A stretch of DNA of 64,000 bases from Phycicoccus avicenniae (lineage in GTDB: Bacteria; Actinomycetota; Actinomycetes; Actinomycetales; Dermatophilaceae): contig NZ_JAGSNF010000024.1 of NCBI RefSeq assembly GCF_018139485.1, forward strand, positions 1 to 64,000, written 5' to 3'. Below, in pieces: positions 7,727-16,986 of this stretch (its first letter is position 1; every line of letters begins with the position of its first letter). A model generated the notes under the pieces. That model had not been told where the DNA came from. It saw only the letters and a list, made by a program, of their open reading frames with translations, and made no database searches. Both the position numbers and the translations under genes were made by a program.

Positions 7727-8827
7727 ATGACGGTCGTCATGGCACCGGACTCCTTCAAGGGCACCCTCGACGCCCCCGAGGTCGCCGCGGCTCTCGGCGC
7801 CGGGTGGTCCGACGTCCGCCCGCAGGACCGGGTCGTGACGTGCCCCATGGCGGACGGGGGAGAGGGCACGCTCGCGGCCGTCGCCCGGTCCGGTCGTGGG
7901 ACGGTGCACCACCCGGTCCTCGTCCACGGTCCCCTCGGCGAGCCGACCACGGCGGCCTGGCTCGAGATGGAGGAGGACGGGGCGCGAGTCGGGCTCGTCG
8001 AGGTCGCGTCGACGAGCGGCATCACGATGGCGGACCCGCTCGACGGCCTCCGGGCATCCTCGCGAGGGTTCGGCGAGGCCGTCGTCGCCGCTCTCGACGC
8101 GGGGGTCGACCGTCTCGTGCTGGCCCTCGGGGGCAGCGCCTCCTCCGACGGGGGCGCGGGTCTGCTCACCGCCCTCGGCGGGCGGCTCCACGACCGTCTC
8201 GGCCGACCCGTGGCGCCGGGCAACGCCGGGCTCGAGGGGATCGCCGGTCTCGACCTCTCCGGGCTGCGCTCACTGCCGGCCGGCGGCGCCGTCGTCCTGA
8301 GCGACGTCCGTAACCCGCTGCTCGGCCGATCGGGTGCGGTCCGGACCTACGGACCGCAGAAGGGCATCCGGCAGGCGGACCTGCACCGGGCGGACGAGCG
8401 GGTCGGCCGTCTCGCCGGGCTCGTGCGGGACCGGCTCGGCGGTGACGAACACGCCCCGGGATCGGGTGCCGCGGGTGGCCTCGGTTTCACCCTCGCCGCC
8501 TGGGGTGCGCGGCTCGTCCCCGGGGCCGAGGCGGTCGCCTCCGTCGTCGGGCTCCCCGGGTTCGTCGATGAGGCCGACGTCGTCGTGACGGGGGAGGGCC
8601 GGTTCGACGCCACCTCCGCGCAGGGCAAGGTCGTCGGGACCGTGTCCGGTCTGTGCGACGCCCGGGCAGTCGAGCGGATGCTGGTGGCCGGGAGCGTGGA
8701 GGACACCCCGACGGGGTTCCGGGCTGCGGTCTCGCTCGTCGACCTGGCCGGAGCGACGGGAGCCATGTCGGCCCCCGGACGGTGGGTCCGTGACGCCGGC
8801 GGGCGACTGGCCGCCGGCGTTACGTGA
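7727..8827 (+). CDS. Glycerate kinase (GlxK/GarK family)
   Basis: 366 residues. Phosphorylates D-glycerate with ATP, feeding glycolysis as 2-phosphoglycerate in this family. Signature segments: APDSFKGTL at the N-terminus, MADGGEGT, LGGSASSDGGAGLL, YGPQKG and VTGEGRFDATSAQGK. ATG 7727 is chosen because GGAG lies eight bases upstream; ATG 7706 is in frame but has no ribosome site and would nearly touch the operator. The LacI gene follows after 64 bases. With the reductase at 20077-20946 it probably completes a tartronate semialdehyde, glycerate, 2-phosphoglycerate route. A second glycerate kinase lies at 41950-43125. Confidence 0.92.
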   Translation: MTVVMAPDSFKGTLDAPEVAAALGAGWSDVRPQDRVVTCPMADGGEGTLAAVARSGRGTVHHPVLVHGPLGEPTTAAWLEMEEDGARVGLVEVASTSGITMADPLDGLRASSRGFGEAVVAALDAGVDRLVLALGGSASSDGGAGLLTALGGRLHDRLGRPVAPGNAGLEGIAGLDLSGLRSLPAGGAVVLSDVRNPLLGRSGAVRTYGPQKGIRQADLHRADERVGRLAGLVRDRLGGDEHAPGSGAAGGLGFTLAAWGARLVPGAEAVASVVGLPGFVDEADVVVTGEGRFDATSAQGKVVGTVSGLCDARAVERMLVAGSVEDTPTGFRAAVSLVDLAGATGAMSAPGRWVRDAGGRLAAGVT

Positions 8828-8891
8828 CGATGGGAGCCGACCCGATCGGGGACCGGTACGGTACGGCAGTCCGACCTGGAAGGGGTGGGGA

Positions 8892-9935
8892 ATGACGACG
8901 CGTCGCGGAACGAGATCCGGTCGTCCGACGATCTCGGACGTGGCGGCCCTCGCCGGGGTGTCGCCCGCTGCCGTCTCGAAGACGTTCAACGGCACGGGGT
9001 CGATCTCGGCGGCGACGGAGGCACGGATCCGTGAAGCTGCGCGGAAGCTGCACTGGACCCCGAGCGCCTCCGCGGTCGCCCTGCGCCGAGCGCGATCACA
9101 GACCGTCGGTCTGGTCCTCAACCGTCAGTCGTCGTCGTCGTCGCTGTCGGCCACGAGCGCCGACCTCATCACCGGTCTCGAGTCCGTCCTCGCCGAGCAC
9201 GACTACGGGTTGCTGCTTCACCTCTTCACCCGGGAGGGGGGCGAGGAGGCCACGGTCTACCGCAAGCTCTCCGACTCGCGGCGTGTCGACGGTGTCGTCC
9301 TCACCGACAGCACGATCGGGGACCAGCGGTACGGGCTCATGCGCGAGCTCGGGCTTCCTGCTGTGCTCGTCGGGGTGCCATGGGGTGACGACCCGATCCC
9401 ACATCTCCCGTCGGAAGGCGACGGCGGCATCGACGAGGTGGCGCAGCACCTGTTGTCCCTCGGCCACCACCGGATCGCCTACGTGGGCGGCCCGGCCGAG
9501 CGGGTCCAGGCGACGATCCGTCGGACCGCCTTCGAGCGCACGCTGCGCGAGGCCGGGGCGGACCCCCGCCCGGTCCTCTCCGCGGCGAGCTACTCCGCGG
9601 CGGAGAGCGCTGCCCTGACACGGTCGGTCCTCGCGGCCGAGGACCGACCGACCGCCGTCGTCTACGGCAACGACGTCATGGCCATCGCCGGCATGCGGGT
9701 CGCCCGGGAAGCAGGACTGCGCGTGCCGGAGGACCTGTCGATCGTCGGGTACGAGGGGTCGGTCTTCTCGGAGTGGACCGAGCCCCAGCTGACGACGGTG
9801 CAGCGCAACGTTGTCCAACGAGGACGCGCGGCCGCGGCGATCCTGCTGCAGCAGCTGGGCGAGAAGGACGTCGCGCCCGTCGAGCTCGTCCCGCCGCACC
9901 TCGTCGTCCGAGGGTCGACCGCCCCGCGAGGCTGA
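8892..9935 (+). CDS. LacI family transcriptional regulator
   Basis: 347 residues. The N-terminal helix-turn-helix PTISDVAALAGVSPAAVSKTFNG is followed by the hinge helix (SASAVALRRARS) and a periplasmic-binding-protein-like sensor domain (VDGVVLTDS, GHHRIAYVGG, TAVVYGNDVMAIAGM, SIVGYEGS). Such proteins normally repress sugar genes and release DNA on binding a sugar. ATG 8892 has GGAAGGGG before it. The gene lies between the two copies of the 11-mer, which argues that it controls the glycerate kinase, itself and the divergent-facing ten-gene operon. Confidence 0.93.
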   Translation: MTTRRGTRSGRPTISDVAALAGVSPAAVSKTFNGTGSISAATEARIREAARKLHWTPSASAVALRRARSQTVGLVLNRQSSSSSLSATSADLITGLESVLAEHDYGLLLHLFTREGGEEATVYRKLSDSRRVDGVVLTDSTIGDQRYGLMRELGLPAVLVGVPWGDDPIPHLPSEGDGGIDEVAQHLLSLGHHRIAYVGGPAERVQATIRRTAFERTLREAGADPRPVLSAASYSAAESAALTRSVLAAEDRPTAVVYGNDVMAIAGMRVAREAGLRVPEDLSIVGYEGSVFSEWTEPQLTTVQRNVVQRGRAAAAILLQQLGEKDVAPVELVPPHLVVRGSTAPRG

Positions 9936-9945
9936 TCTCTCAGCC
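9930..9945. terminator. Short hairpin spanning both convergent stop codons
   Basis: GGCTGA-TCTC-TCAGCC. The six-base stem contains the stop codons of the LacI gene (+) and the Gfo/Idh gene (-), which are only four bases apart. No T-tract, so termination is uncertain. Confidence 0.35.
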
Positions 9946-11073
9946 GGAGGTCCGCGGCGTCCCGGGGCGGGTGCCCTCCTGGGCCTCCTCGACCGACGGC
10001 CAGCTCGCGAGGCGGTCCGCGACGTCCTCACCCATCGACCACTCGTGCACGCGCTCGCGGGCGACGGACAGCGCCTTGGCGTAGAGGTCGGCGAAGGCGA
10101 CCCGGGCACCGGCGCGGGACGAGCGCAGGACACCGTCGACCATCGCGAGTCCGTGCAGGTTGTCGTGGATCTCGTTCTCCACACGAGTTCGTCCGGACCG
10201 GGCCGCGAGGAAGGCCGACAGCGAGGCCGGCAGTCCTCCGGCCTCGCCCTCTGTCGGGTCGAGCACGGTCGTCGCTCCCCGGGGAGCGGAGGTGTGGAGC
10301 ACCGCCGGGTCGTCGCCCGACCACGTGATCGTCCCCGCGTCCCCGGCGATCCGCCAGGCGCCGTTCCACGACGTGTCGGCCCCGGTGGCCACCCACGACC
10401 CCTCGAACGTGAAGCGAGCGCCGTTGCCGAACTCGAAGACCGCGGTGCACGAGGCGGCCCCCTCGAACCAGCTCCACCGCGGGTTGAACTCGACGGCGGT
10501 GACCGCCACCGGGTCGGACCCGACGAACCACCGCGCCATGTCGAAGAGGTGGATCGCCATGTCGACCGTCAGGGGGGAGGGCATCTCCTCGCGGAACCCC
10601 CCGAAGCGAGGACCGCGGTGGAACGAGGAGGTGGCCTGTCCCACGCGACCGATCTCACCGACGCGCCTCCGCAGGGCGGTGAGCTGGGGGTTGAAGCGTC
10701 GGGACTGGCTCACGACGAAGGTCCGCCCTGTCACCTCGGCCAGCGCGGCCAGCGCGACGGCCTCCGCGAGGTCGGCGGCGGCCGGCTTCTCGCCCAGGAC
10801 GTCGAGGCCGGCGGTCATGGCGGCCGTCGCCACCCCTCGGTGGGCCGCCGGGACCGTCGCGTCGAGGACGGCGTCGGCGCCGACCTCCCGCAGCACCTGT
10901 CGCAGGTCGGCGCCAGTCGTGACATCGGGCACCTCCTCGTCCCGGGTGACCGCCCGGGCGCGCTCCACGTCCACGTCGACGAGGCCGAGGAGCCGCGCGT
11001 CCGGGTGGTCCCGGACCGTGCGGAGCCACTTGCGCCCCATGTTGCCGGCGCCGACGACGACGATGCCCGTCAC
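9940..11073 (-). CDS. Gfo/Idh/MocA family oxidoreductase
   Basis: 377 residues. NAD(P)-dependent dehydrogenases of this family oxidise sugars, inositols or their derivatives. N-terminal Rossmann loop VVVGAGNMG, the LGEKPAA motif with the catalytic Lys, and DMAIHLFDMARW with the conserved Asp/His pair are all present. It is the last gene of the leftward operon; its GTG start overlaps the ThuA gene stop (GTGA). ThuA plus Gfo/Idh neighbours are common in catabolism of disaccharides and oxidised sugars. Substrate unknown. Confidence 0.92.
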   Translation of the reverse strand: MTGIVVVGAGNMGRKWLRTVRDHPDARLLGLVDVDVERARAVTRDEEVPDVTTGADLRQVLREVGADAVLDATVPAAHRGVATAAMTAGLDVLGEKPAAADLAEAVALAALAEVTGRTFVVSQSRRFNPQLTALRRRVGEIGRVGQATSSFHRGPRFGGFREEMPSPLTVDMAIHLFDMARWFVGSDPVAVTAVEFNPRWSWFEGAASCTAVFEFGNGARFTFEGSWVATGADTSWNGAWRIAGDAGTITWSGDDPAVLHTSAPRGATTVLDPTEGEAGGLPASLSAFLAARSGRTRVENEIHDNLHGLAMVDGVLRSSRAGARVAFADLYAKALSVARERVHEWSMGEDVADRLASWPSVEEAQEGTRPGTPRTSG

Positions 11074-11807
11074 AGATTCCAGTCCTCTCGGGTGTCGATC
11101 CGCCGGTTCCGCAGCTCCTCGCCGTGCCGGCGACCCGCCACGTACCCCGAGGCGTTGGCGACGACCCGGAGCACGTCCGGGTGCCGGTAGACGGGGAAGT
11201 GCTGGTCACCCGGCGAGAAGTAGAAGACCGTGCCGCGACCCCTGCGGAAGGTGCAGCCGCTGCGGAACACCTCCCCGCCGGAAAAGCTGCTGAGGAAGAC
11301 GAGCTCGTCCGGGGCGGGGATGTCGAACCGTTCGCCGTACATCTCCTGGGCCGGGATCCGGATCGGGTGCGGGACGCCCTGCGCGACGGGGTGGTCGGGC
11401 TCGACGGTCCAGACGAGCTCCTCGTCGCCCGTCGCCCGCCAGTTGAGCGTGCACGAGGTCCCCATGAGGCGGCGGAAGATCTTCGAGTAGTGCCCCGAGT
11501 GGAGCACCACGAGGCCGAGTCCGTCGAGGACGTGCCGATGGAGACGGTCGACGACCTCGTCGTCGACGTCGCCGTGTCGTTTGTGGCCCCACCAGGTCAC
11601 GACGTCCGCCGATGCCAGCCGCTCCTCGGACAACCCGTGCTCGGGGTCGTCGAGGGTGGCGGTCGTGATGCGGGCGCTCTCGCCGAGCACCGACCGGAGG
11701 CCGGCGGCGATGGCCTCGTGCATGCCCTCGGGGTAGATCTCACGAACGTACTCGTCCACCTTCTCGTGGTGGTTCTCGCCCCAGACGATGATGTCGATCG
11801 GTTTCAC
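11070..11807 (-). CDS. ThuA domain-containing protein
   Basis: 245 residues. A glutamine-amidotransferase-like fold first linked to trehalose use in rhizobia. Starts IDIIVWGENHHEK, then ADVVTWWGHKRHGDV, GLVVLHSGHYSKIF and FYFSPGDQHFPVY, as in ThuA proteins. Overlaps the Gfo/Idh gene and follows the ABC ATPase gene after seven bases. Probably works with the Gfo/Idh enzyme on the imported sugar; the reaction is not established for the family. Confidence 0.88.
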   Translation of the reverse strand: MKPIDIIVWGENHHEKVDEYVREIYPEGMHEAIAAGLRSVLGESARITTATLDDPEHGLSEERLASADVVTWWGHKRHGDVDDEVVDRLHRHVLDGLGLVVLHSGHYSKIFRRLMGTSCTLNWRATGDEELVWTVEPDHPVAQGVPHPIRIPAQEMYGERFDIPAPDELVFLSSFSGGEVFRSGCTFRRGRGTVFYFSPGDQHFPVYRHPDVLRVVANASGYVAGRRHGEELRNRRIDTREDWNL

Positions 11808-11814
11808 GGTGTCC

Positions 11815-12597
11815 TCAGAGGTGGGGGGATGCGGCCAGGAGGCTGCGGGTGTACTCGTCGCGCGGGTCCTCGAAGACCCGCTCGGTCGTGCCGGTCTCGA
11901 CGAACACCCCGTGGTGCATGACGATGACCTCGCTCGCGACGAGCCGAACGAGGGCCAGGTCGTGCGAGATGAACAGGTAGGTCAGCCCGAGGGACTGCTG
12001 GAGCTCCATGAGCAGGGCGATGACCTGGGCCTGGATCGACACGTCGAGGGCGGAGACGGGCTCGTCGAGCACGAGGACGTCCGGTTCGAGACCGAGCGCT
12101 CGTGCGATCGCGACCCGTTGGCGCTGTCCGCCCGAGAGCTGGGTCGGGTGCATGTCGATGACGGCCGGCGGCATCCCGACCTGCTCCAGCAGCTCCGCGA
12201 CCCGTGCGCACGGGTCCTCGGGCATGAGGTCCCGGTGGATGCGCCACGGCTCGGAGACGAGGCGCAGGACGCTCTGCCGGGGGTGGAGCGAGGCGTACGG
12301 GTCCTGGAAGATCATCTGGAGATGGCGGCGGTAGGGACGCAGGGCACGCCGGTCGAGGGCCGTGAGGTCGGTGCCCCGGTAGCGAACCCGTCCCGCGGTC
12401 GGCTCGACGAGCCGGAGCACGGAGCGGGCGAGCGTGGACTTCCCGCTCCCGGACTCCCCGACGACGGCGAGGCACTGTCCCGGCGCGACGTCGAAGCTCG
12501 CGTCGTCGACGGCGACGGTCTCCCGGCCGCCGCGTCCGTCGAAGACGGTCCGCAGCCCACGCACCTCGAGGACGGGTCCCGGCTGGTCAGCCTGCAC
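11815..12597 (-). CDS. Peptide/oligosaccharide ABC transporter ATP-binding protein (DppF-like)
   Basis: 260 residues. Complete ATPase: Walker A GESGSGKST, Q-loop MIFQDPYASLHPRQ, signature LSGGQRQRV, Walker B VLVLDEPVSALD, H-loop ISHDL. It lacks the usual C-terminal extension of DppF, ending soon after DEYTRSLLAASP. Its start overlaps the preceding ATPase gene by 11 bases. Energises the importer encoded by the next four genes upstream in the operon. Confidence 0.93.
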   Translation of the reverse strand: MQADQPGPVLEVRGLRTVFDGRGGRETVAVDDASFDVAPGQCLAVVGESGSGKSTLARSVLRLVEPTAGRVRYRGTDLTALDRRALRPYRRHLQMIFQDPYASLHPRQSVLRLVSEPWRIHRDLMPEDPCARVAELLEQVGMPPAVIDMHPTQLSGGQRQRVAIARALGLEPDVLVLDEPVSALDVSIQAQVIALLMELQQSLGLTYLFISHDLALVRLVASEVIVMHHGVFVETGTTERVFEDPRDEYTRSLLAASPHL

Positions 12598-13444
12598 GAT
12601 GGGTCTCCTCGCCGTCGTCGTCCCGGGCCTCGCCCTTGGTCAGGTCCCGCCAGTGCCGCGCCCTCCCGGGGTGCGCGGACAGCAGGCGGCGCGTGTACGG
12701 GTGCGACGGCGCCGCGAAGACGTTCCCGATCGACCCCTCCTCGACGGCGCGACCGTCGAACATCACCATGACGCGCTCGGCCACCTGCTTGGCGACGGCG
12801 AGGTCGTGGGTGACGAAGACCATCGCCATGCCCGTGTCCTCGGTGAGGCCGCGCAGGAGACGCAGGATCCCGGCCTGGACCGTCACGTCCAGGGCGGTCG
12901 TCGGCTCGTCGGCGATGAGCAGCCGCGGCCGGAGGGCGACCGCCATGGCGATGCAGACCCGCTGCCGCATGCCTCCGGAGAACTGGTGGGGATACGCGTC
13001 GACCCGTTGCTCCGCATCCACGATCCCGACGGCCTCGAGCAGCTCCACGGACCGGGACCTGGCGTCCGCGCGGGTCATCCCCATCCGGACCTGCAGGGCC
13101 TCCGTGAGCTGCGCACCGACCGTGTAGACGGGGTTGAGGCTGTCGAGGGAGTCCTGGAACACCATCCCGATGCCCGTGCCCCGGACGCGACGCAGGGTCC
13201 GGTCCGGTGCGTCGACGAGCTCGGTGCCGTCGAAGCGGATGCTCCCCCGGACGACGCCGGGGAAGTCGACGAGGCCCATGAGGGCGCGGCTCGTGACGGA
13301 CTTGCCGGATCCGCTCTCGCCGAGGAGGGCCAGGGTCTCACCGGCACCGAGCCGGAGGTCGACACCGTTGACGGCGGGACGGGCGGGTCCCGCGTCGGTG
13401 AGGAACTCGACGCGGAGGTCCTCGACCTCGAGCAGCGTGGTCAT
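12587..13444 (-). CDS. Peptide/oligosaccharide ABC transporter ATP-binding protein (DppD-like)
   Basis: 285 residues from ATG 13444, which overlaps the permease stop (ATGA). Walker A GESGSGKS, Q-loop MVFQDSLDSLNPVY, signature FSGGMRQRV, Walker B LLIADEPTTALD and H-loop VTHDL are intact. HPYTRRLLSAHPG near the end is the typical DppD/F oligopeptide motif. Forms a heterodimer with the DppF-like protein. Confidence 0.93.
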   Translation of the reverse strand: MTTLLEVEDLRVEFLTDAGPARPAVNGVDLRLGAGETLALLGESGSGKSVTSRALMGLVDFPGVVRGSIRFDGTELVDAPDRTLRRVRGTGIGMVFQDSLDSLNPVYTVGAQLTEALQVRMGMTRADARSRSVELLEAVGIVDAEQRVDAYPHQFSGGMRQRVCIAMAVALRPRLLIADEPTTALDVTVQAGILRLLRGLTEDTGMAMVFVTHDLAVAKQVAERVMVMFDGRAVEEGSIGNVFAAPSHPYTRRLLSAHPGRARHWRDLTKGEARDDDGEETHRAG

Positions 13445-14397
13445 GCCGCCCTCCGTCCGCCGCGGGGCCGGCGGACGAACCGGGCGGCCTGCGCCGGGTC
13501 CTCCGCGGCACGCAGCCAGTTCGAGAGGAGGTTGGCGGCGAGCGCGGTGAGGACGATGGCGACGCCGGGGAGCACCGTCACCCACCAGGCCGAGGCGAGG
13601 TACGCACGCCCGTCGGCCACCATCATCCCCCAGTCGACGTCGGGACGCTGGAGTCCGATGCCGAGGAAGCTCAGGCCGGCCGCGGCGAGGAGCACGCTCG
13701 CGAGCTCGAGCATGGCGACGGTACGGATGGTCGGGACGACGAGCGGAGCCAGGTCGGTCCGGATGATCCGCCAGTCGCGCGCCCCGACGGCCCTGGACGA
13801 CTCGACGAAGACGCGCTCGCGCAGTGCCAGCGCCTCCGCCCTCGCCGTCCGCAGGTACACCGGGACGCGGGTCACGGCGAGGACGATCACGAGGTTCCCG
13901 ACGGACGGCTGCAGGACGTACAGGACGGCGAGCGCGAGGAGCAGGGACGGAATCGTGTGCATGACGTCCGCGATGCGCATGAGGATCTCGTCGACCCATC
14001 CGCCGAAGTATCCGCTCACGAGGCCGAGGGCCATCCCGACGACCGCCGCGGCCGCGACCGCGGTGACGGCCACGAGCAGCGAGGACCGGGTGCCCATGAC
14101 GAGCTGGAGCAGCTCGGGGCGGCCGAGGCTGTCGGCTCCGAGGACGAAGGCGAAGCCCTCGTCGAGGGAGAAGGGTGGGAGCAGGCGCAGCGACAGGTCC
14201 TGCCGGTTGGCGGCCGTCTCGACGAACGGGGGGAGAGCGACGGCCACGACCACGAGGAAGGCCAGCCACGACGCCGACAGGAGGGCGGAGGGGGACCGCA
14301 GCAGACGGTGGACGGTGAGGCGCCCACCGGTGGGCCGGGGGTCGGCGGCCGGGACGACCTCGAGCTCCGAGGCCGCGGGAACGGACGACATGGTCAC
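13441..14397 (-). CDS. ABC transporter permease (DppC-like)
   Basis: 318 residues. After a long cytoplasmic N-terminus there is one membrane segment (LSASWLAFLVVVAVALPP) and then the permease domain with about five segments. The EAA loop reads RAVGARDWRIIRTDLAPLV. GTG 14397 overlaps the DppB stop; ATG 14391 is an in-frame alternative. Pairs with the DppB-like protein. Confidence 0.9.
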   Translation of the reverse strand: MTMSSVPAASELEVVPAADPRPTGGRLTVHRLLRSPSALLSASWLAFLVVVAVALPPFVETAANRQDLSLRLLPPFSLDEGFAFVLGADSLGRPELLQLVMGTRSSLLVAVTAVAAAAVVGMALGLVSGYFGGWVDEILMRIADVMHTIPSLLLALAVLYVLQPSVGNLVIVLAVTRVPVYLRTARAEALALRERVFVESSRAVGARDWRIIRTDLAPLVVPTIRTVAMLELASVLLAAAGLSFLGIGLQRPDVDWGMMVADGRAYLASAWWVTVLPGVAIVLTALAANLLSNWLRAAEDPAQAARFVRRPRGGRRAA

Positions 14398-15326
14398 GAG
14401 CTCCTTCCGGCGCCGAGGCGCACCCGGGGGTCGATGAGCGCGTAGACGGCGTCGACGACGATGTTGACGAGGATGACCCCGACCCCGACGACGAACACGC
14501 TGGCCTGGATGACGGAGAAGTCCCGGTTGAGCACGGCGCCCAGGATCACGGTGCCGATGCCGGGGAAGGCGAACACGCTGCCGACGATGATCGACCCGTT
14601 GACCATCCCCGCTGCCCGGTCACCCGCGACCGAGACGATGGGCAGGGCGGCGTTGCGCAGGGCGTGTCGTGCGACGAGCCGGACCCGTCCGTACCCCCGG
14701 GCCCGCGCGTTCTGCACGAACCCGGCCCCGAGCGCGTCGATCATGGCGCCGCGCACGACCTGGGTGAGCACTCCGACGGGGGCCAGCATGAGCGTGGCCG
14801 TGGGGAGGATCCAGGCCTCGGGCGTGGCGTATCCCGAGGTCGGGAGGACGCGCAGGTTGACGGCCAGGACGAGGATCCCGACGAGGGCGAACCAGAAGTC
14901 CGGGATGCTCGAGATCGTCAGTGTCGTCACGGAGATCACCCGGTCCGGGCCACGGAACCGGAACAGTGCCGCGACGGACCCGGCGACGAGCGCGATGACG
15001 ATCGACAGTGCGAGGGCGATACCGGCGAGGGAGAGGGTCGGTGGCATCGCCGACAGTGCGACCTCGAGCGCGGGCCGGCGCTGCCAGATGGAGTCACCGA
15101 AGTCGAGCCGGACGGCCCCGACGAGGAAGTTCCAGAACTGGACGAGGACGGGATCGTCGAGGCCGTTGAGCCGGTTGAACTGGTCGATCTGTTCCTGGGT
15201 GGCGCTCTCGGGGAGGTAGAGGCTGGCTGGGCTCCCGGTGATGCGGGCCAGGAAGAAGACGACGACCACCACGCCGACCAGGCTGATGCCGCTGGTCAGC
15301 AGGCGTCGACGGAGGAACGTCCACAT
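14394..15326 (-). CDS. ABC transporter permease (DppB-like)
   Basis: 310 residues, six predicted membrane segments. The N-terminus FLRRRLLTSGISLVGVVVVVFFLARITG and the EAA loop ARARGYGRVRLVARHALRN are typical of DppB/OppB. Lies 57 bases after the binding-protein gene in the same transcription direction. Confidence 0.92.
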   Translation of the reverse strand: MWTFLRRRLLTSGISLVGVVVVVFFLARITGSPASLYLPESATQEQIDQFNRLNGLDDPVLVQFWNFLVGAVRLDFGDSIWQRRPALEVALSAMPPTLSLAGIALALSIVIALVAGSVAALFRFRGPDRVISVTTLTISSIPDFWFALVGILVLAVNLRVLPTSGYATPEAWILPTATLMLAPVGVLTQVVRGAMIDALGAGFVQNARARGYGRVRLVARHALRNAALPIVSVAGDRAAGMVNGSIIVGSVFAFPGIGTVILGAVLNRDFSVIQASVFVVGVGVILVNIVVDAVYALIDPRVRLGAGRSS

Positions 15327-15383
15327 CGTCGCGTCCTTTCCTCGGGTGCGGGCCGCACGGGGGCGGCCCGCACCCGTGCGTCG

Positions 15384-16940
15384 TCAGTCGGTGAAGGTGA
15401 TGTCGCCGATCCGGAGCTCGACCCCGGTCAGCCCGTTGGGCTCGTACTCGACGCCCGGGCCTAGCTGCAGCAGCTTGGTCTGCAGGGCGACGGGCACGAT
15501 CGCGAACTCCTCCTCGTACAGGACCCGCGCGGCCTCCTGGTACTCGGCGGCGCGCTCCTCCCCGGACAGCGTCTCCGCCTCGGCGATGTGCTCGTCGATG
15601 GCGTCGCTCTGCAGCGTGGAGTTCGTCCCCGACGACGCGACGTACTTCGGGAAGGTGAAGCTCGCGTCACCCGAGATGTTGTCGTGGGAGATGGCGAGGA
15701 TGTTCGGCGTCTGCTCCGGGGGGAAGGGCTTGCGCAGGAGCTGCAGCCAAGCGTCGGTGTCGAGGCTGCGGAACTGGATCGTGAATCCCGCGTCCGTGAG
15801 GTTCTGCGCGATGGACTGCATGACCTCGTCCGAGCCGGGGAAGAGGTCGGGGCGGGTGACGAGCTCGACGGGGGTGTCGACGGCGGTGCCGTCCGCCGCG
15901 GCCTCGGTCAGCAGCTGCTGCGCGAGCTGCGGGTCGTACGCGGGGCCCTCGAACCCGTCGAGGTAGGCGTTGACGGTGGGCGCGACGATCTGGTCGTAGG
16001 GGCGGCCGGCCCGCTCCATGAGGGTGCCCACGATGGTCTCGCGGTCTATCGCGTGGTGGACCGCCTCCCGGACGCGCGGGTCGTCGAACGGCGCCTTGTT
16101 CGTCTGTGTCCGCAGGAAGAACACCCGGTTGTCCGAGTACTCACGGGTGCGGTCGTCGTCGGTGGCGTCGGCCGCCGAGACGGGGACGGCGATGTCGGCC
16201 TCACCGGTCGTGACCATGCTCGCGCGGACGGTCGGCTCCGTGCGGTAGAGGTAGGTGACCTCGGACGCCTGGGGCGCGTCTCCCCAGTAGTCCTCGAAGG
16301 GGGTGAGGGTGATCGACTCGCTGGGGACGACCTCGCCGAGGGTGAAGGGCCCGGTCCCGACCGGGCTCTCGGTCTTGGCGTCCGTGGGGGTGGCCGGCGA
16401 CGCGAGGTCGATGTAGGTCATCCGCAGCGGGAAGATCCCGTCCGGCTGCTCGGACACGAGCCGCAGGGTCGAGTCGTCGACCACCTCCGTCGTGACGCCG
16501 TACGGGAACTGGTCGGTCGTGCCGTTGCCGCAGCCGATGTCGGAGTTCACGACGCGGTTGACCGCCGCGGCAGCCGCCTCGGCGTCGAAGGTCTCCCCGT
16601 CGTGGAAGGCCACGCCCTCCTTGAGGCGGAAGGTCCACGTCGTGTTGTCCTCGGACCCCTCCCACGACTCCGCGAGGAGCGGCACGACCTCGCCGCTCTC
16701 GGCGTCGATGCGGGTCAAGGACTCGAGGACGTTGGCGCGGAGGATCTGCGCGTTGGCCGCGTCCTGGGTGTCGCAGGGGTCGAGCGACACCGGTTCGGTC
16801 GCGAGGACGATCGTCAGGCCGTCGTCGGTCCCGCCGGAGCCCGTGGGATCCCCGCCGGCGCATCCGGCGAGCAGGGCGGTCAGGCAGGCGGTGGCGACGA
16901 GCAGGCGCCGTCGTGGGGGGTGGGGGCGTAGGGCGGTCAT
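15384..16940 (-). CDS. ABC transporter substrate-binding lipoprotein, family 5
   Basis: 518 residues from ATG 16940, which has GGAG eight bases upstream; a GTG at 16958 lacks a ribosome site. Signal peptide ends LTALLAGC, a lipobox, so Cys is lipidated. The body fits family 5 solute-binding proteins (ATEPVSLDPCDTQDAAN, WTFRLKEGVAFHDGETF, HAIDRETIV). Family 5 proteins bind oligopeptides, nickel or, in several actinobacteria, oligosaccharides. Context of GHL6, ThuA and Gfo/Idh genes favours a carbohydrate-like ligand here. Confidence 0.92.
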   Translation of the reverse strand: MTALRPHPPRRRLLVATACLTALLAGCAGGDPTGSGGTDDGLTIVLATEPVSLDPCDTQDAANAQILRANVLESLTRIDAESGEVVPLLAESWEGSEDNTTWTFRLKEGVAFHDGETFDAEAAAAAVNRVVNSDIGCGNGTTDQFPYGVTTEVVDDSTLRLVSEQPDGIFPLRMTYIDLASPATPTDAKTESPVGTGPFTLGEVVPSESITLTPFEDYWGDAPQASEVTYLYRTEPTVRASMVTTGEADIAVPVSAADATDDDRTREYSDNRVFFLRTQTNKAPFDDPRVREAVHHAIDRETIVGTLMERAGRPYDQIVAPTVNAYLDGFEGPAYDPQLAQQLLTEAAADGTAVDTPVELVTRPDLFPGSDEVMQSIAQNLTDAGFTIQFRSLDTDAWLQLLRKPFPPEQTPNILAISHDNISGDASFTFPKYVASSGTNSTLQSDAIDEHIAEAETLSGEERAAEYQEAARVLYEEEFAIVPVALQTKLLQLGPGVEYEPNGLTGVELRIGDITFTD

Positions 16941-16986
16941 GGGGTGCTCCATTCTCACGTCGTCGGAAGAGGGGGCTCGATGGGTC

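Noticed and set aside
11815-16940. Naming the importer as a dipeptide transporter dpp
   Set aside because: Family membership does not fix the ligand; all neighbours are carbohydrate-related, so gene symbols were left blank.
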